Positions 12,337-23,160 of a stretch of 64,000 nt of DNA are shown piece by piece. The position numbers and the translations under genes were made by a program. The notes beneath the pieces were generated by a model that did not search any database, had not been told where the DNA came from, and saw only the letters and a program-made list of their open reading frames with translations. The DNA lies in assembly GCF_028453695.1 (NCBI RefSeq), contig NC_135776.1, positions 19,932,069 to 19,996,068 of the forward strand, in the 5' to 3' direction. Source of the DNA: Augochlora pura. Taxonomy: Eukaryota > Arthropoda > Insecta > Hymenoptera > Halictidae. Every line of letters begins with the position of its first letter. Positions within the stretch are counted from its first letter, which is position 1.

Positions 12337-12581
12337 TTAACCCTCCGATGACCGACAAATTTTTCAACGATCAAAGCCCGACAAGGTCCCCAGGGACCTT
12401 CTCTATTAATATGGCGTGAGATACATATAATAATTTTTATTGTTAACCGTAATAGTGCTTCTAGACATCCCATTTATAAAAGTCATGAAAGCTGCGCCTG
12501 TTCGGACGAACCGTATTAAAATGCCGCATCGTTCAAAACGTCATAGGTCCCCAGGGACCTTGTCGGTCATCGGAGGGTTAA
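12337..12581. mobile_element. TTAA MITE, family E, perfect 22-bp inverted ends
   Basis: The outer 22 bases, starting TTAACCCTCCGATGACC, are exactly the inverse complement of the last 22, and TTAA lies at each edge. Just inside each end is the near-palindrome AGGTCCCCAGGGACCT (about 12384-12401 and 12545-12560), which adds hairpins near both ends. At 245 bp it has no coding capacity. The intact ends suggest that it is one of the youngest insertions in the window. Family assignment to piggyBac-type is from the TTAA/CCC signature, not from a known parent element. Confidence 0.85.
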
Positions 12582-13614
12582 TTAATTGTTTAAGGAAAAT
12601 TCGAGATGGCACGGTCCAGTTTTAGAAATAAAAATGCCTTGGCCATCCTAGGCCTTAAAATTCTTGAGTTCTATGAAATCCTATAGGTTGTCGCCAGGAC
12701 GATGAAAATGTTAAGCTTCTCGTTCGCAAGAAAGAAAATGGAGTTTGCGGAGTCCGAGACGTCTTCGGTTTCGAGTTAGCCGCGTCCTTGACTGGTCCAG
12801 CGCCTTTCCTCGCAAGACAATCGTCGCGAAACGCCATTACCGGTGCTCTCTCTCTCCCTCTCTCTCTCTCTTCGGTTCATTAATACGCACCGGTACCGAT
12901 GAATCTGGTTTCTTTTGATCAGTTCCTCCCCGCCTCCTCCTCTAACCCTATACGTGCCATTACGCTGTCTCTCGCTTCTTTGTTCGAACTCCAGTCCGAT
13001 TACCGGGCGTTCAAAGGCGGCGGGTCGCCTTGGATAATCGAGAATCCACCGGTCGGATCAGTGCTGGAGGGTGGAGGATAAGAAAAAGGAGAGGAACGCG
13101 GACGCGCGCGCGCGCGCGCGCGGGCAGATCCCTTCTGTCATTGCTCCACGCTCCTCCGGCAATTTCGACGACGATTCGAGGGGTGCGCCTCTCTTCCTGT
13201 GTTTTATGGGATGAATGAGGATTTGCACGAGGACCCGTGTAGACGTTCCCTCACCCTCCCCTCTACTTCGCCTCGTCTACCAAAACCCAGCCTCCTTCAT
13301 CCCCGAGGCTGATCTTCTCGATTTCTGGCTGCTTACGCTTAGAATCTCGAGAGATTCTTTGACGATCGAACCCCTTTGAACAGCAAACTATTAAGCGACT
13401 CGAACGAAACGACTGGCCGCCGCCGCCAGGTTCATTTGCTTGAAAATCATTTGGCAATCGAGTCTGCCAGTTTCGACCCTTTCCGATCCTCGCAAACCTC
13501 TTTCGATAACTGTGGAACACCATTTTCATTCATATTCACTTCGCCACTCCGGAGATCGTATTTATTTTAATTATCAATCAGTCAGGTGCTTGATACAAGA
13601 CTGATTTATTTATT
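12582..13614. other. Gene-less DNA with CT and CG tracts
   Basis: A CT tract (12846-12871) and an alternating CG tract (13103-13122) lie in otherwise unique DNA. Overlapping frames of about 60-90 codons on both strands show no domains. Confidence 0.6.
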
Positions 13615-13888
13615 CTATAAATGTTGGTATTTTATTCTTATTGAGATTATTTGGGTCAATTGTTTATCCTGTTATATTAATAGGTCGATCATCAAATTCA
13701 AATTGTTCGATATTAGGGGCTGATCGTTCAATTGCTCAATCTATTTCTTATGGGGTTAGTTTATTTTTAATTGTATTTAATTCAATTTTAATAATTGAAA
13801 GATTTCATTTAGTTGATTTTATTGTGCTAACAAGATATGGTTAGATTCATTATTTTTCTATTTCCTGTTTATATAATATTCTTTATTA
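13615..13888 (+). pseudogene. NUMT: nuclear copy of mitochondrial ND1 (partial)
   Basis: The plus strand encodes a central piece of NADH dehydrogenase subunit 1, the membrane subunit of respiratory complex I. From 13635 the frame reads through VYPVILIG, SNSNCSILG, SIAQSISYGVSLF and IIERFHLVDF, which is the order of the conserved ND1 segment (VYP..., SSNSxYSLLG, R...AQxISYEVS). A stop at 13842 follows, and a frame change then brings in FIIFLFPVYIIFF, matching the next ND1 helix. AGA codons fall where ND1 tolerates Ser, as in the invertebrate mitochondrial code. The ISYGVS stretch has Gly where ND1 normally has the conserved Glu. Frameshift, stop and missing ends make it non-functional. Base composition is far more AT-rich than the neighbouring CpG-rich DNA, consistent with mitochondrial origin. 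Confidence 0.85.
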
Positions 13889-13889
13889 G

Positions 13890-13935
13890 TTTTACCATTC
13901 AATGGAAATAGAATTGTTTTCAAATGTCGATAGAG
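13890..13935. repeat. Direct repeat copy 1, abutting the NUMT
   Basis: A stretch of about 46 bases starting TTTACCATTCAATGG and ending TCGATAGAG recurs at 14207 with about four differences. It begins right where ND1 similarity stops. Confidence 0.8.
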
Positions 13936-14206
13936 ATAAATATCGATATGTTACTACATAACCTAAAATCTACATGAGCCCGTAGAGGGTTAATATGATG
14001 GCAACTCATAAATCTCTCACATCAAAGTGAACGAGGGAACCGAAACTGAAAAATTATAATTGGTCAAAGTAATTAATAATATTTAATTTTATAAACTCTA
14101 GTTTCATAGTTGACCAAAAAATAATGTTACAGTCATTGTAATGAAATAACATTTTTATAAATTGGTCCGAATGATTTTAATTTCTCTCCTCCTGTTAGAT
14201 ATATTG

Positions 14207-14252
14207 TTTTACCATTCAATGGCAATAGAATTGTCCTCAAATATCGATAGAG
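14207..14252. repeat. Direct repeat copy 2
   Basis: Second copy of the 46-base repeat at 13890, offset by 317 bp. The sequence in between is AT-rich and includes CCGTAGAGGGTTAA at about 13980-13993, which resembles the right end of a TTAA element. Confidence 0.8.
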
Positions 14253-15629
14253 CAACCGAGCACCCAGAGAAGTCGCGAACGAGCGAAAGACGTTTTTATT
14301 CGTCGCGTCGGTCGCTTTGTTTGTCCCCCGCGATTTACGGGCCATCCCCGATGCCCGATGTAACTGTAACGCGCACAGAAATTCCGCGAGGAGCACGCCC
14401 GCATTGTGGGCACTTCCATTCCCCGCTGTCGCAGATAATGTCAATTACTTTGCCGAAGCTTTTTGCCCGGCCGGAATTGTAGTCTTCCAGCATGCGTCTG
14501 ATCCGATAATAGAGGCATTCTCGGGCTTGATTTCGACGGCGGGGGGAGGCTGGGTTGAAATGGTAAGTGCGCGCGGCTGAAGGACCGGGGGCCGCAATGT
14601 AAATTTCCGTATTGGGGTGTTGTCGATCGCCGAGGGTATCGCCTTCGAACCCGCGCCGCTTGCGAAGCGAGTTTCCTAGTACGTGTTCCAAACCACTTCA
14701 ATTTTTCTTGCGGTCCCCTTCTCCGAGCCGGGGAAACCCTTACACAAATCCGTAACGGCCCCCGAGACGCTACGGAATATATATTTGTTGATATTGATTT
14801 AATTGTATATGGAATTATTTAATAATTTTAAAGCATCAGTATTTAATTGAGAATAAATTTAAGTATTGGAAAAGATTAATTTTAATTACATAAAAGTAAA
14901 ATTAATATTAGTTATATGAAAGTAAAGTTAATTTTTTACCTTTTGCATCAGGGTTAATTTAGATATAGAAAATTCCAAAAAATGTGACTTTCAGCAGCGA
15001 AGACTCGACCGAAACCCTCGAATAAAATCCTGCGGTAATTATATTCGACACGGTACCGAAATAATGAAATATTTGACAAGCTACCTGCCCATTTAAATTG
15101 TACCATAATCTCATTAAACGCTACGACGTCCACGCTGCATGTATTCGTGCAAATTTCCAATTTGACAGGCTATTTGACAACAATCACAATGATGAAATGA
15201 ATGAAACGAGTCTCGTTATTAACAAAGAGGATATTCGCGATTTAAATGACGCGCGTATACTGTTATTCGTATTCAATATACATGTCGGCGTCTGTCGGCA
15301 TTAATGAATATCTTGACCGACATTAAATTCTTCGAAGTGGACCAAAAGAACGATTAATCGGCGGTGATTAAGAAAAGTAGGGCAAAATCATTTTCGACGA
15401 AAGAGCAAATATTTCAACCCCTTGCCGTACCATTTTCTTTACTATTATTATTATTAGAAGATCGCACTAATTTTTTAAAAGAAAAAAGAGAGAATCTACT
15501 CGAATGTTTAAATATTGCTAACAATAGAATAAAATATGATTCCTACTCAAAGGAACGGATAATAAGAAATACATTAATTATATTAATATATTAAATATTA
15601 AAGGAAATATTCATGCCTAACAATAATTT
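14253..15629. other. Gene-less DNA
   Basis: A CpG-rich half (14253-14770) with overlapping spurious frames is followed by an AT-rich half. GTAAGTGCG at 14562 resembles an isolated 5' splice site, but no exon was recognised before it. Confidence 0.55.
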
Positions 15630-15760
15630 CCCAATCGTCATTTTCCATAAAAGAAAGCTGTACCAAAAACACGTAGAAAAATAATTCGAGACTTTTGTCG
15701 AATAGAAAAATCGGATGGTAGTTTTTGTAGCACACTATAGCTTGTGAAAATGACTGGGAG
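15630..15760. mobile_element. Inverted-ended repeat unit, copy 1
   Basis: The unit starts CCCAATCGTCATTTTCCATAA and ends GTGAAAATGACTGGGAG, so its ends are approximate inverse complements. The interior contains ACCAAAAACACGTAGAAAAA and GTAGCACACTATAGCTT. A second copy follows 163 bp later. The inverted ends suggest a very short MITE or fold-back unit, but no target duplication is obvious and the family is not recognised. Confidence 0.6.
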
Positions 15761-15792
15761 TATCGAATGGTCGTTTCTTAAATGACAACTTT

Positions 15793-15923
15793 CCACTGGT
15801 CATTTTCCATAAAACAAAACCGAACCAAAAACACGTAGAAAAATATTAAATAATTTTCCGTCGACCAGGAAAATCGAATCGTAGTTTTCGTAGCACACTG
15901 TAGCTTTTGAAAATGACTGGGAG
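15793..15923. mobile_element. Inverted-ended repeat unit, copy 2
   Basis: Same layout and length (131 bp) as the copy at 15630: GTCATTTTCCATAAAA at the start, ACCAAAAACACGTAGAAAAA inside, GTAGCACACTGTAGCTTTT near the end and AAAATGACTGGGAGCAT at the edge. Differences are spread evenly, so the duplication is not very recent. Confidence 0.6.
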
Positions 15924-16165
15924 CATCCGGTTCTTTGACCGACTTGTCGGATGACCGGAGGAAGCCTCGGCATTACGGTGGCTAGCCAGGCTAGGTATAT
16001 AGCTTGTACAGCCGGGTATAGCTGTATAGCCGGGTAGCTAGGATCGGCTGGCGGGTCTCGATAACTAGCAGAAAGGACGAATCGATGAATTTCGTAACAA
16101 CGAATTTCCGCGGGCAAAGGGTGGTACGGAGCAACGGAGGCTCTTCTCGGTATTCGGGGATGGGC

Positions 16166-16247
16166 GAAGCGCGGTGCGGTGCGGTGCGGTGCGGCGCGGC
16201 GGAGTCGCGGCGGGGTCGCGGCGCGGCGCGGCGCGGCGGAGGGATGT
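16166..16247. repeat. GCGGT/GCGGC pentamer array
   Basis: Four or more perfect GCGGT units pass into degenerate GCGGC and GCGGA units. Frames through it on both strands give Arg/Pro or Ala/Gly strings. Confidence 0.8.
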
Positions 16248-17365
16248 GCTCGGTGGCGGAGTCGCTGGTGGAGGGTGTAGGTGGTCCGTGAGTGAGGACG
16301 AAATCAATAGCGCCGTCGGGTTCATAGCGGTGCGCAGGAAGCTTCCCGTAGAAAAGGGACAAATGTAAATAAATTTAAATCAGATCGCTGGACCGAACTC
16401 GCGGCACGAAGAACCTCGCTCTGTTCGTCGTCGTCCTCTCTTTCGTCCTCCCCTTTCGTCCTCGTCGTCGTCGACGTCGACGTCGTCGTCGCGAGCCCCG
16501 CGACGCTGCTTTGTGTCTCTGTCAAACCGGCCTCGGCGAAACTTAACGTGCCAACGGTTTTTGCGTCGGCGAAACTTTCGGCCGATAGTTTCAATTTAAA
16601 TTGCGTTCACACCTTATTAAAGACGCGGCCCGCCGCGCTCGAGCGACACTCTCGCTCCGGCCGTTGTCGTGAAACTCGAGCAAGATAATGGCTCATTCTC
16701 ATCGACGATATCTCTCCTCTCCCTCTCTCGCTAACTTTTATACACGCCGCCGAAATTACGAGGTTGGAAAAGATTTATGCACGGTCACGGAAACTGACAC
16801 TGAATATTTTATGGGTCACAGTTTCGCGTGCCCCGGAAGTCTAACGATCTTGATCCGTAGCGTTCGTTCCGGGTCTAGACGGTTTTCAATAGGTCGATGT
16901 TGACAGTCAGTAGTTTCACGTCAGTAGGCCACGTTGTTTCGAATGCGTCGATTAAATCTGTCGTTTACAATTCACCCCTGTTTCGGGTTATACTTAGCAA
17001 GAGGAGCATCTTCGTGTGACAAAGGGCCTGAATTAAATTTTATAAAATATATACAATATTATTGTTCGATAATATGGCATAAAAATATCGTTAACAGTAT
17101 TATAATATCAATGACAGCATAAACCATAAAACAATAGAAACGCGAGAAGTATAGCAGAGCACTGTTATTTTATACAGCAAATAACCTGTCATCAATTCGT
17201 AACAGTTGTCTGTACAGCCACTATAACAATTGAATATTTCGCAAGAGAATCGTTGAAAAAAAAATCTGGCCGATACTTATCATATTTCAGTGAATAATAA
17301 AATTTGCAGGCAACACGGTAACGCTATATCTCGTTGCAGAATAGAGAAACTCACCGTGAGGGAGG

Positions 17366-17370
<5 letters not shown>
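16248..17370. other. Gene-less DNA
   Basis: A GTC/GAC-rich trinucleotide patch at 16425-16492 is followed by mixed unique DNA that turns AT-rich after 17030. No gene, RNA gene or transposon end was recognised. Confidence 0.55.

Positions 17371-17424
<54 letters not shown>
17371..17424. repeat. (AG)27 microsatellite
   Basis: A perfect dinucleotide run of 54 bp, preceded by GGGAGGGAGGG. Polypurine on the plus strand; one of the two longest GA tracts of the pair 17371/17665. Confidence 0.95.
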
Positions 17425-17429
<5 letters not shown>

Positions 17430-17662
17430 TCAATCGCAAAATTGAACGGACCGTGAACCTTGGTCTGTTCCGTAGGATTTCTGTTAACGATACCCCGTAG
17501 ATATTGACTTTAGGAGTTCGCTGGAATATCTGGACACTGGTAACGAAGGCGAAGATTTATCGAGCAAGTATTCAATTACGTTCAAGTCGAATCGTGGGTA
17601 GCCCGAGTCGAGGAACAAAGGCGGGGATCCTCAAGGCGTGTTTTAGGGAATTTCTGGGTCGG

Positions 17663-17664
<2 letters not shown>

Positions 17665-17725
<61 letters not shown>
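17665..17725. repeat. (GA)30 microsatellite
   Basis: A perfect run of about 61 bp, 240 bp downstream of another long GA tract and in the same orientation. A 137-codon frame crosses it as an Arg-Glu repeat, which is an artefact. Confidence 0.95.
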
Positions 17726-17727
<2 letters not shown>

Positions 17728-18117
17728 CTCCATTGAGATGGAAATATTCAGGCGGCGGCGCTATTCAAAATTTAGTATCGGAACTCTTCCGAAATTACAT
17801 TTTATAGGGGCAATTCGTTCTGCGCCGCACCGGGATTGGCTTGCATTAATAATGCCTTTATGGTGTGCAACGGGTGACCCCCGAAGTCGGCAGACCCGAC
17901 ACGATTTTTCACGATAACACGCGAGGATCGCGGACGCGGTGTCCATAAAACGCGTGATCGCCAGGAAACGTCCGCTTTCTTTTCCGCCCGATAAATTACT
18001 CCTCGCTGTTATTACCTTTCGAGGTTTTTATATGCAATGCGTACGCTGAAACAATTATTTTATTCACTGTTTTCAAACGATAATGATTGGTTCTGATTAA
18101 GAAACGCGTACGAAATC

Positions 18118-18222
18118 ATTATAGTCGCGGTCCTGCGAAAATCTTGAAAATTATTATAGCTGCTGTCCTGCGAAAATCTGAAAAATTATAATAATTGCAG
18201 TATTGCGAAAATCTGAAAAAGG
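18118..18222. repeat. 35-bp minisatellite, three units
   Basis: The core TCCTGCGAAAATCT(T)GAAAA occurs at 18131 and 18166, and TATTGCGAAAATCTGAAAA at 18201, giving an exact 35-bp spacing. The spacer contains ATTATAG(C)TGC-like sequence. Confidence 0.85.
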
Positions 18223-21216
18223 TTTCCGCATAGTTCGAATGCCAAGTTGAATTATTTAATAATTTATGTGCGTATGAAAGGGTTGCACAAGTAACTGCTG
18301 CAATAAATTTACTCCAACCTCTGTCGACACTGTTAAACAATTTAATAAAATAAGATCTGTCATTTATATTTTGTTAATATTATCCCGGTTCTAATTTCTC
18401 AAAGGCTTTTTATTAACTCTTAAAGTACCATAAGCTTGTTAAAAGAAAATATTAATATATAACTATTTATTATCGTTAAACGTAAAATAAATGAAGATCA
18501 TTCGAGCTGTGGAATTAATTTCAGAACTCGACTCAAACTTAATAAAAAAAAAATAGTAAGTAAAATTAATAATCTCCATGGTAATTAACTGAAAGAATTT
18601 GTAAATGCAATAATTCTTCAGACAAGAAAATGTTTCGAACCCCGTATCGGTTCACAATTGATAATTACAGTTACAGAACCGTATAATAAGGATCGTTAAG
18701 TGGAATGAATAAATCGCGGGCGGATATCGCGATGGGAAACGTTGCAAACATTTCTGTATTATTTGCAATACGAATTCGAACCGAGAGCGGCGCGGCGCAA
18801 GTCTCCGAAATCCAAGGGCGCATAAATATGTATGCGTTTAATCTTGTAAATAACTGCGCGCCGTTCAAACTTACTGCACCCAAGCGGGTGTCAGCCGGCG
18901 CGGCGCCGGAAGCGCGTAAATTAAACAACGCCCCGTAAATTTCTCTCTCATTGACGTCGGACAATCCCTCAAAACATTTTATTCGCTCGCCCGCCGAAAA
19001 CGGTGTTAGTTAGTCGCCGTATTTGCTCGCTTTTCTGTTCAGTTCCGGCGCCACTGTGGTAGAGAAGACCGAAATCATGGTCAAAATATTAAACTCTGAC
19101 GGATTTAATTGAAAATTTGTATGCAAGGGTTTTCATCGTCGCTGATTACGAATCCGAAACCGGAAATTTAAAGAACAAAATGGCCGTTCCAATATGGCGG
19201 ATGAGTTGTCGAAAAAAAATTATATGATTTTCACAAAAATTGGTGTACGTATATTTTCGGGAGTTCTGATTACGAATCTAAATTTCAAAATTTAGAATAA
19301 ATAATTCTTTTCTCGCCCAAATCCTCGAATTCCGAAGAAGGGCGACCGCTTTGATTCGTGGCTTCGTTGCCGACAGATGCGAAGGGCACTCGAAAATCTA
19401 TCAACTCCTTGATGTTTCAAAATCTTGAAAATGATCTATACTCCGTTCTATGTATCCCTCCGACAACTTCGATTTTCATGGTTTCGACCATGATTTCGGG
19501 CTTTTCTCCTACCGTCGGCCCGCCTCCATTAGAGACGAGAAAATCAAAAGTTGAAACAGCGGTTCTCTCCGCGCCAGAAGAAAAAAAAAACAAATGGATT
19601 TGCAGCGGCGGATTCGACGACGACGACGACGGAACATAAAAAAATCAACGCGGCCGTGTTACGCGCCGGTGACTTAGCATTTCGATGCGCGCGCGTATCT
19701 TTCGTTAAGCTTTTCAAGGGGGATGATGGTCAACAGGCATTCACCGAGCCAACGGCAAACCGGAGAGAGCAATGAGAGTGAGAGACGTGTAGGGAGATAG
19801 ATAAAGAGAGAGAGAGAAAAAGAGAGAGAGAGAGGGAGGGAGAGGGAGAACGCTTTGACGAAGCCGGCAAACAGCCTCTTTGATGATAGCATAAAAATTG
19901 GGAAGGTGGCCGTAAAAAGTCTCGCGGAGATTCTGCGTGCACGCACGCGCCCCTAATGCAACCCCCGTCCTCTGCTTCCGGCTCCGCCGTCGCCGGCTCG
20001 AAATAATTCTGCCAAATGTTAATGTTTCCCTGCACAGGCACTCGCAATTCCACGCCGAAAGTTTTGCAGAAACACGTGACACGCAACTTTATTTAATCCT
20101 GTTAAATATATTGCAGCTGTTGGTAATTATTATTGGTCAGCGTTGACTCGAGCTCTTACTAGGTCTCCGTTGCAAATTACTATTTCAACGCGATTCCACG
20201 ATAAATTATATACGATCATGCATTAATAGCATTTTTGTCGGTATTGTTAAATACCTTTAGCAATATTAACGAACCTTTTTCAGGGTTTACGTGACAACTC
20301 GTATCGAAACATACTCGACAATAAAAAATTATATATATATATAAAATTATATTATTGCAATAAATTCTCGCGAAATTATATTAAATATTTAATTGCGTAA
20401 TTAAATCATTCGAAAACTTAAATTTATTGCATTCGGCATATTATCATTAACTACGACAATTATCAGTTTTAAAACGAGAAGAATGTCTCTTTTAGTCGCG
20501 AAAAGATTGACCCCTAACAGTCCAAATATCGCGTCTATAGCAATCTTCGAATCTCTTGCTACACGAACTTAAGTTTCTTTTCCCAATCATTTTAGCCGAG
20601 TGAAATAACAAAACTTTTTCATTTCGAATTAAGACTAAACTCTTCTTTCATTAACAAACACGTTCACGAAGCACGACTTTCGTTCCCGGTTTCTTCGGTC
20701 AGCTATCTTTCCATCGCATCGCGGATCGATGAAATAATGTCGACGCCGAAGTGGCGTTTCTCATTCGTCGAAAGGAAAAATGTCTGGGTAATTGAAACGT
20801 TATTTATCCAGCAGGTGCGCGAACGAAAGGGTAGGAATACGAAATGTAGGTGGTGCGAGGATCGCGCACAAAGGAGTCCCGCGATGTATCCTTCCACTCA
20901 CGCGGACAGGAAATAATGGGAGCCCGTAAGAGGAAACAAGTCGATCGGCGCGCCTCGCCGCGCGAGAAGGAGGACCGTTTATCTTCATTCCGTCGTCACC
21001 GCTTTCCCAGGTGTTCGAAGCGGATCCGCGCTGGGTCTTGACTTTTCCGCGCGACTAGCAACGGAAAGCCGCGAGCGAGCGCGCGCGCGCGCTAGGGATC
21101 ATTCGCCAGTTAACACAACACTAACAAGATTGAAATTTAACCGAAGAGTCCTTTTCGCTAGACGCGCCGTCGCAGTTGGCCTTTCAGCCGGAAATTTCTG
21201 AGACGGAAACGTAAAC
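18223..21216. other. Gene-less DNA
   Basis: AT-rich blocks (18350-18620, 20200-20480) alternate with CpG-rich ones. There is a GA tract at 19803-19848, a short (GAC)n at 19614-19630 and a GCGC alternation at 21078-21092. No domain-bearing frame, tRNA or transposon end was seen. Confidence 0.55.
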
Positions 21217-21264
21217 CAGCAGCAGCAGCAGCAGCAGCAGCGGCGGCGGCGGCGGCGGCAGCAG
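21217..21264 (+). repeat. (CAG)8(CGG)6(CAG)2 trinucleotide repeat
   Basis: A compound triplet tract. Such tracts can encode polyglutamine/polyalanine in insect transcription factors, but stops flank it closely in the Gln frame and no conserved neighbouring residues are visible. It is treated as non-coding. Confidence 0.9.
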
Positions 21265-23116
21265 TTCTCGTTACGCCGCTTCCGCCGTTATTTGAGAAAA
21301 CTTCGCCGCGGTTATTTGCAAGTGCATTAAGCCCCGGCCGCTTTGTTTTCTTTTTCCTTCTCTCTTTCGTTTTGAAGCTTCCACAAAGAATCGCTCCAAC
21401 ACCGGCGACCCACCCCCTTTATGCCAACGCCCGTTTGTATTCGTAATTACATCTGCTATATGTTGCTGTTTTTGCACCGTTTTATCGCGTCCTTTGTGCC
21501 CGGCTTCTGTCGCGTCGCATTTAGGATTCGGACGACCGGCCTCCGCGGGAGCGGTCAAAAATTACCGTCCTCTTTAATCGTTCGTTTCCCGTCGGATCCG
21601 CGACGACGCTCACAAAATTCAGCGGGGCGATTCCGTTGCAATTTTCTCTCGGTGTTTAATCGCAGCGACGCCGTGGGTTCGGGCGACCGTCTCTCCGTTT
21701 CTCCGCGGTGTTTTAATCGCGCCGCGGCGAACGTTTTCGAAAATGTCTCGGAGCCGCCCCACCTGGGACACAATTAGTCATAATCTACCTTAGTTATGAC
21801 TTATTCACCGCAGCTGCCTGGCCGCGCAAATTATTTAACTTGGTCAGCTTTGCTCGGAACTCTTGTTACATGGCAGAAGTTCGGGGCCCCTCTGACTTTA
21901 CACCGACCGTAGATTCTCATTAGCCGCCCGGGTTCGCCGTCGTTGTCGTCGATGCCGTCATCTTGGCCCACGAAGCGGCCCTCGTCGCGCTATCGCCGCT
22001 ATTAATTGCCCTCTTGTAATTGTTGTTTCGTGTACGGGAGCCGCGAATTCCGTGACGCGACCCACCCGAAACGCTCGACACCGTTTCCAAGAAATGCAAT
22101 TGCGACGGTTATTAAACACGTTTCAATTCCATCTGAAAATTGTTTTATTTTCTGATAAAAAAAAACCCCTTTTGGAGGTAGCTGCCGATTAGATGAAAAT
22201 AATAATAAATGTATAAAATTGTACTAAATTGATACACTGTTATATTTTTATAATAATTAAAGAAAACTTAATGCTCGTTTTTAGCTAATCAAAATTAACG
22301 CGACAGACAAAATTTCTTGCTACAAAATGGTAAATCTTAATTTTCCGTGTAAGCAAAATAAATAAAGGTTTCGCGGAGCCTCGAATAAATTCTGGCGTGC
22401 GTGTACGTAAAAGCAGCGTCCCTTGTTCCGTGGAATTTTCTAGTAATTTATCGCGCAGCAACTTTTAATATAAGAATGCAACGGGGACAATTGTCCTAGG
22501 CGGCGTCTTTTTTCCGAGGCGGAAAGGAAACTCTCGTGGCTTAAGACATCTAAAAAAAGGATCTTTATTTCGCGCGGCGGGCTTGTTTCAGCAACGGTCC
22601 AGGACCAAGGACTGATTAATGGTTGTTAGTTTTATTCGTTTCCGGCCAGCTTTCCGGTTCGGTGTTCCCATCGAGGTTGCGCTTCCTTATCTCCGGGCGC
22701 CTCGGCGAGAGAGGTCAGCCACCCCCGGCGCGCGTTTCTCGGCCATGAAAATAATATATAATGAAAAAGAGATGCTGTCCGTCGCTGTATTATTATGTTT
22801 TCCCATCATTTTCGTCTTATTCCATCGCTAAGTCGTCCCGGCGATTCCTCTTGTTTCCCCCATTAAATTGCATTCCACTTTTGTTTCTCTCTCTCTCCTC
22901 CGCCGGCCGACGACACTGTTTTAATAAAATTCGCCTCGGTGGCGGAGAACTCGATTCTCTCGCGACATCGCTGAAATAATTAATGCCGCGGCGTGCGCGA
23001 AACAACGATTGAATCGTTCGAGTTTCACGCGGCTCTTCAAATGTGAAAACGACTGGTCCAAAAGTGTAGCGTTGTCCTGAATTATAGGATCGTGTTAGTT
23101 TCAAGACTTTCATGAA
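21265..23116. other. Gene-less DNA
   Basis: A CpG-rich half (to about 22130), an AT-rich stretch (22135-22370), then CpG-rich DNA again. Overlapping frames of 60-120 codons on both strands have no recognisable similarity. Confidence 0.55.
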
Positions 23117-23160
23117 TCAACCCTTTGCATTATGATAACGAGTCAGAATTTAAGGCGAGC
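23117..23160. mobile_element. Possible left-end fragment of a family B-like TTAA element
   Basis: TCAACCCTTTGCATTATGATAACGAGTCAG differs from a family B start by a few bases (CCCTTTGC, then the ATAACGAGTCAG motif also seen at 58538). The matching right end was not found within 300 bp. Confidence 0.35.

Noticed and set aside
14562..14570. GTAAGTGCG as a 5' splice site
   Set aside because: No recognisable exon precedes it; single six-base matches are common by chance.
21217..21264. CAG repeat as a polyglutamine exon
   Set aside because: The Gln frame closes quickly on both sides and no conserved flank is visible.
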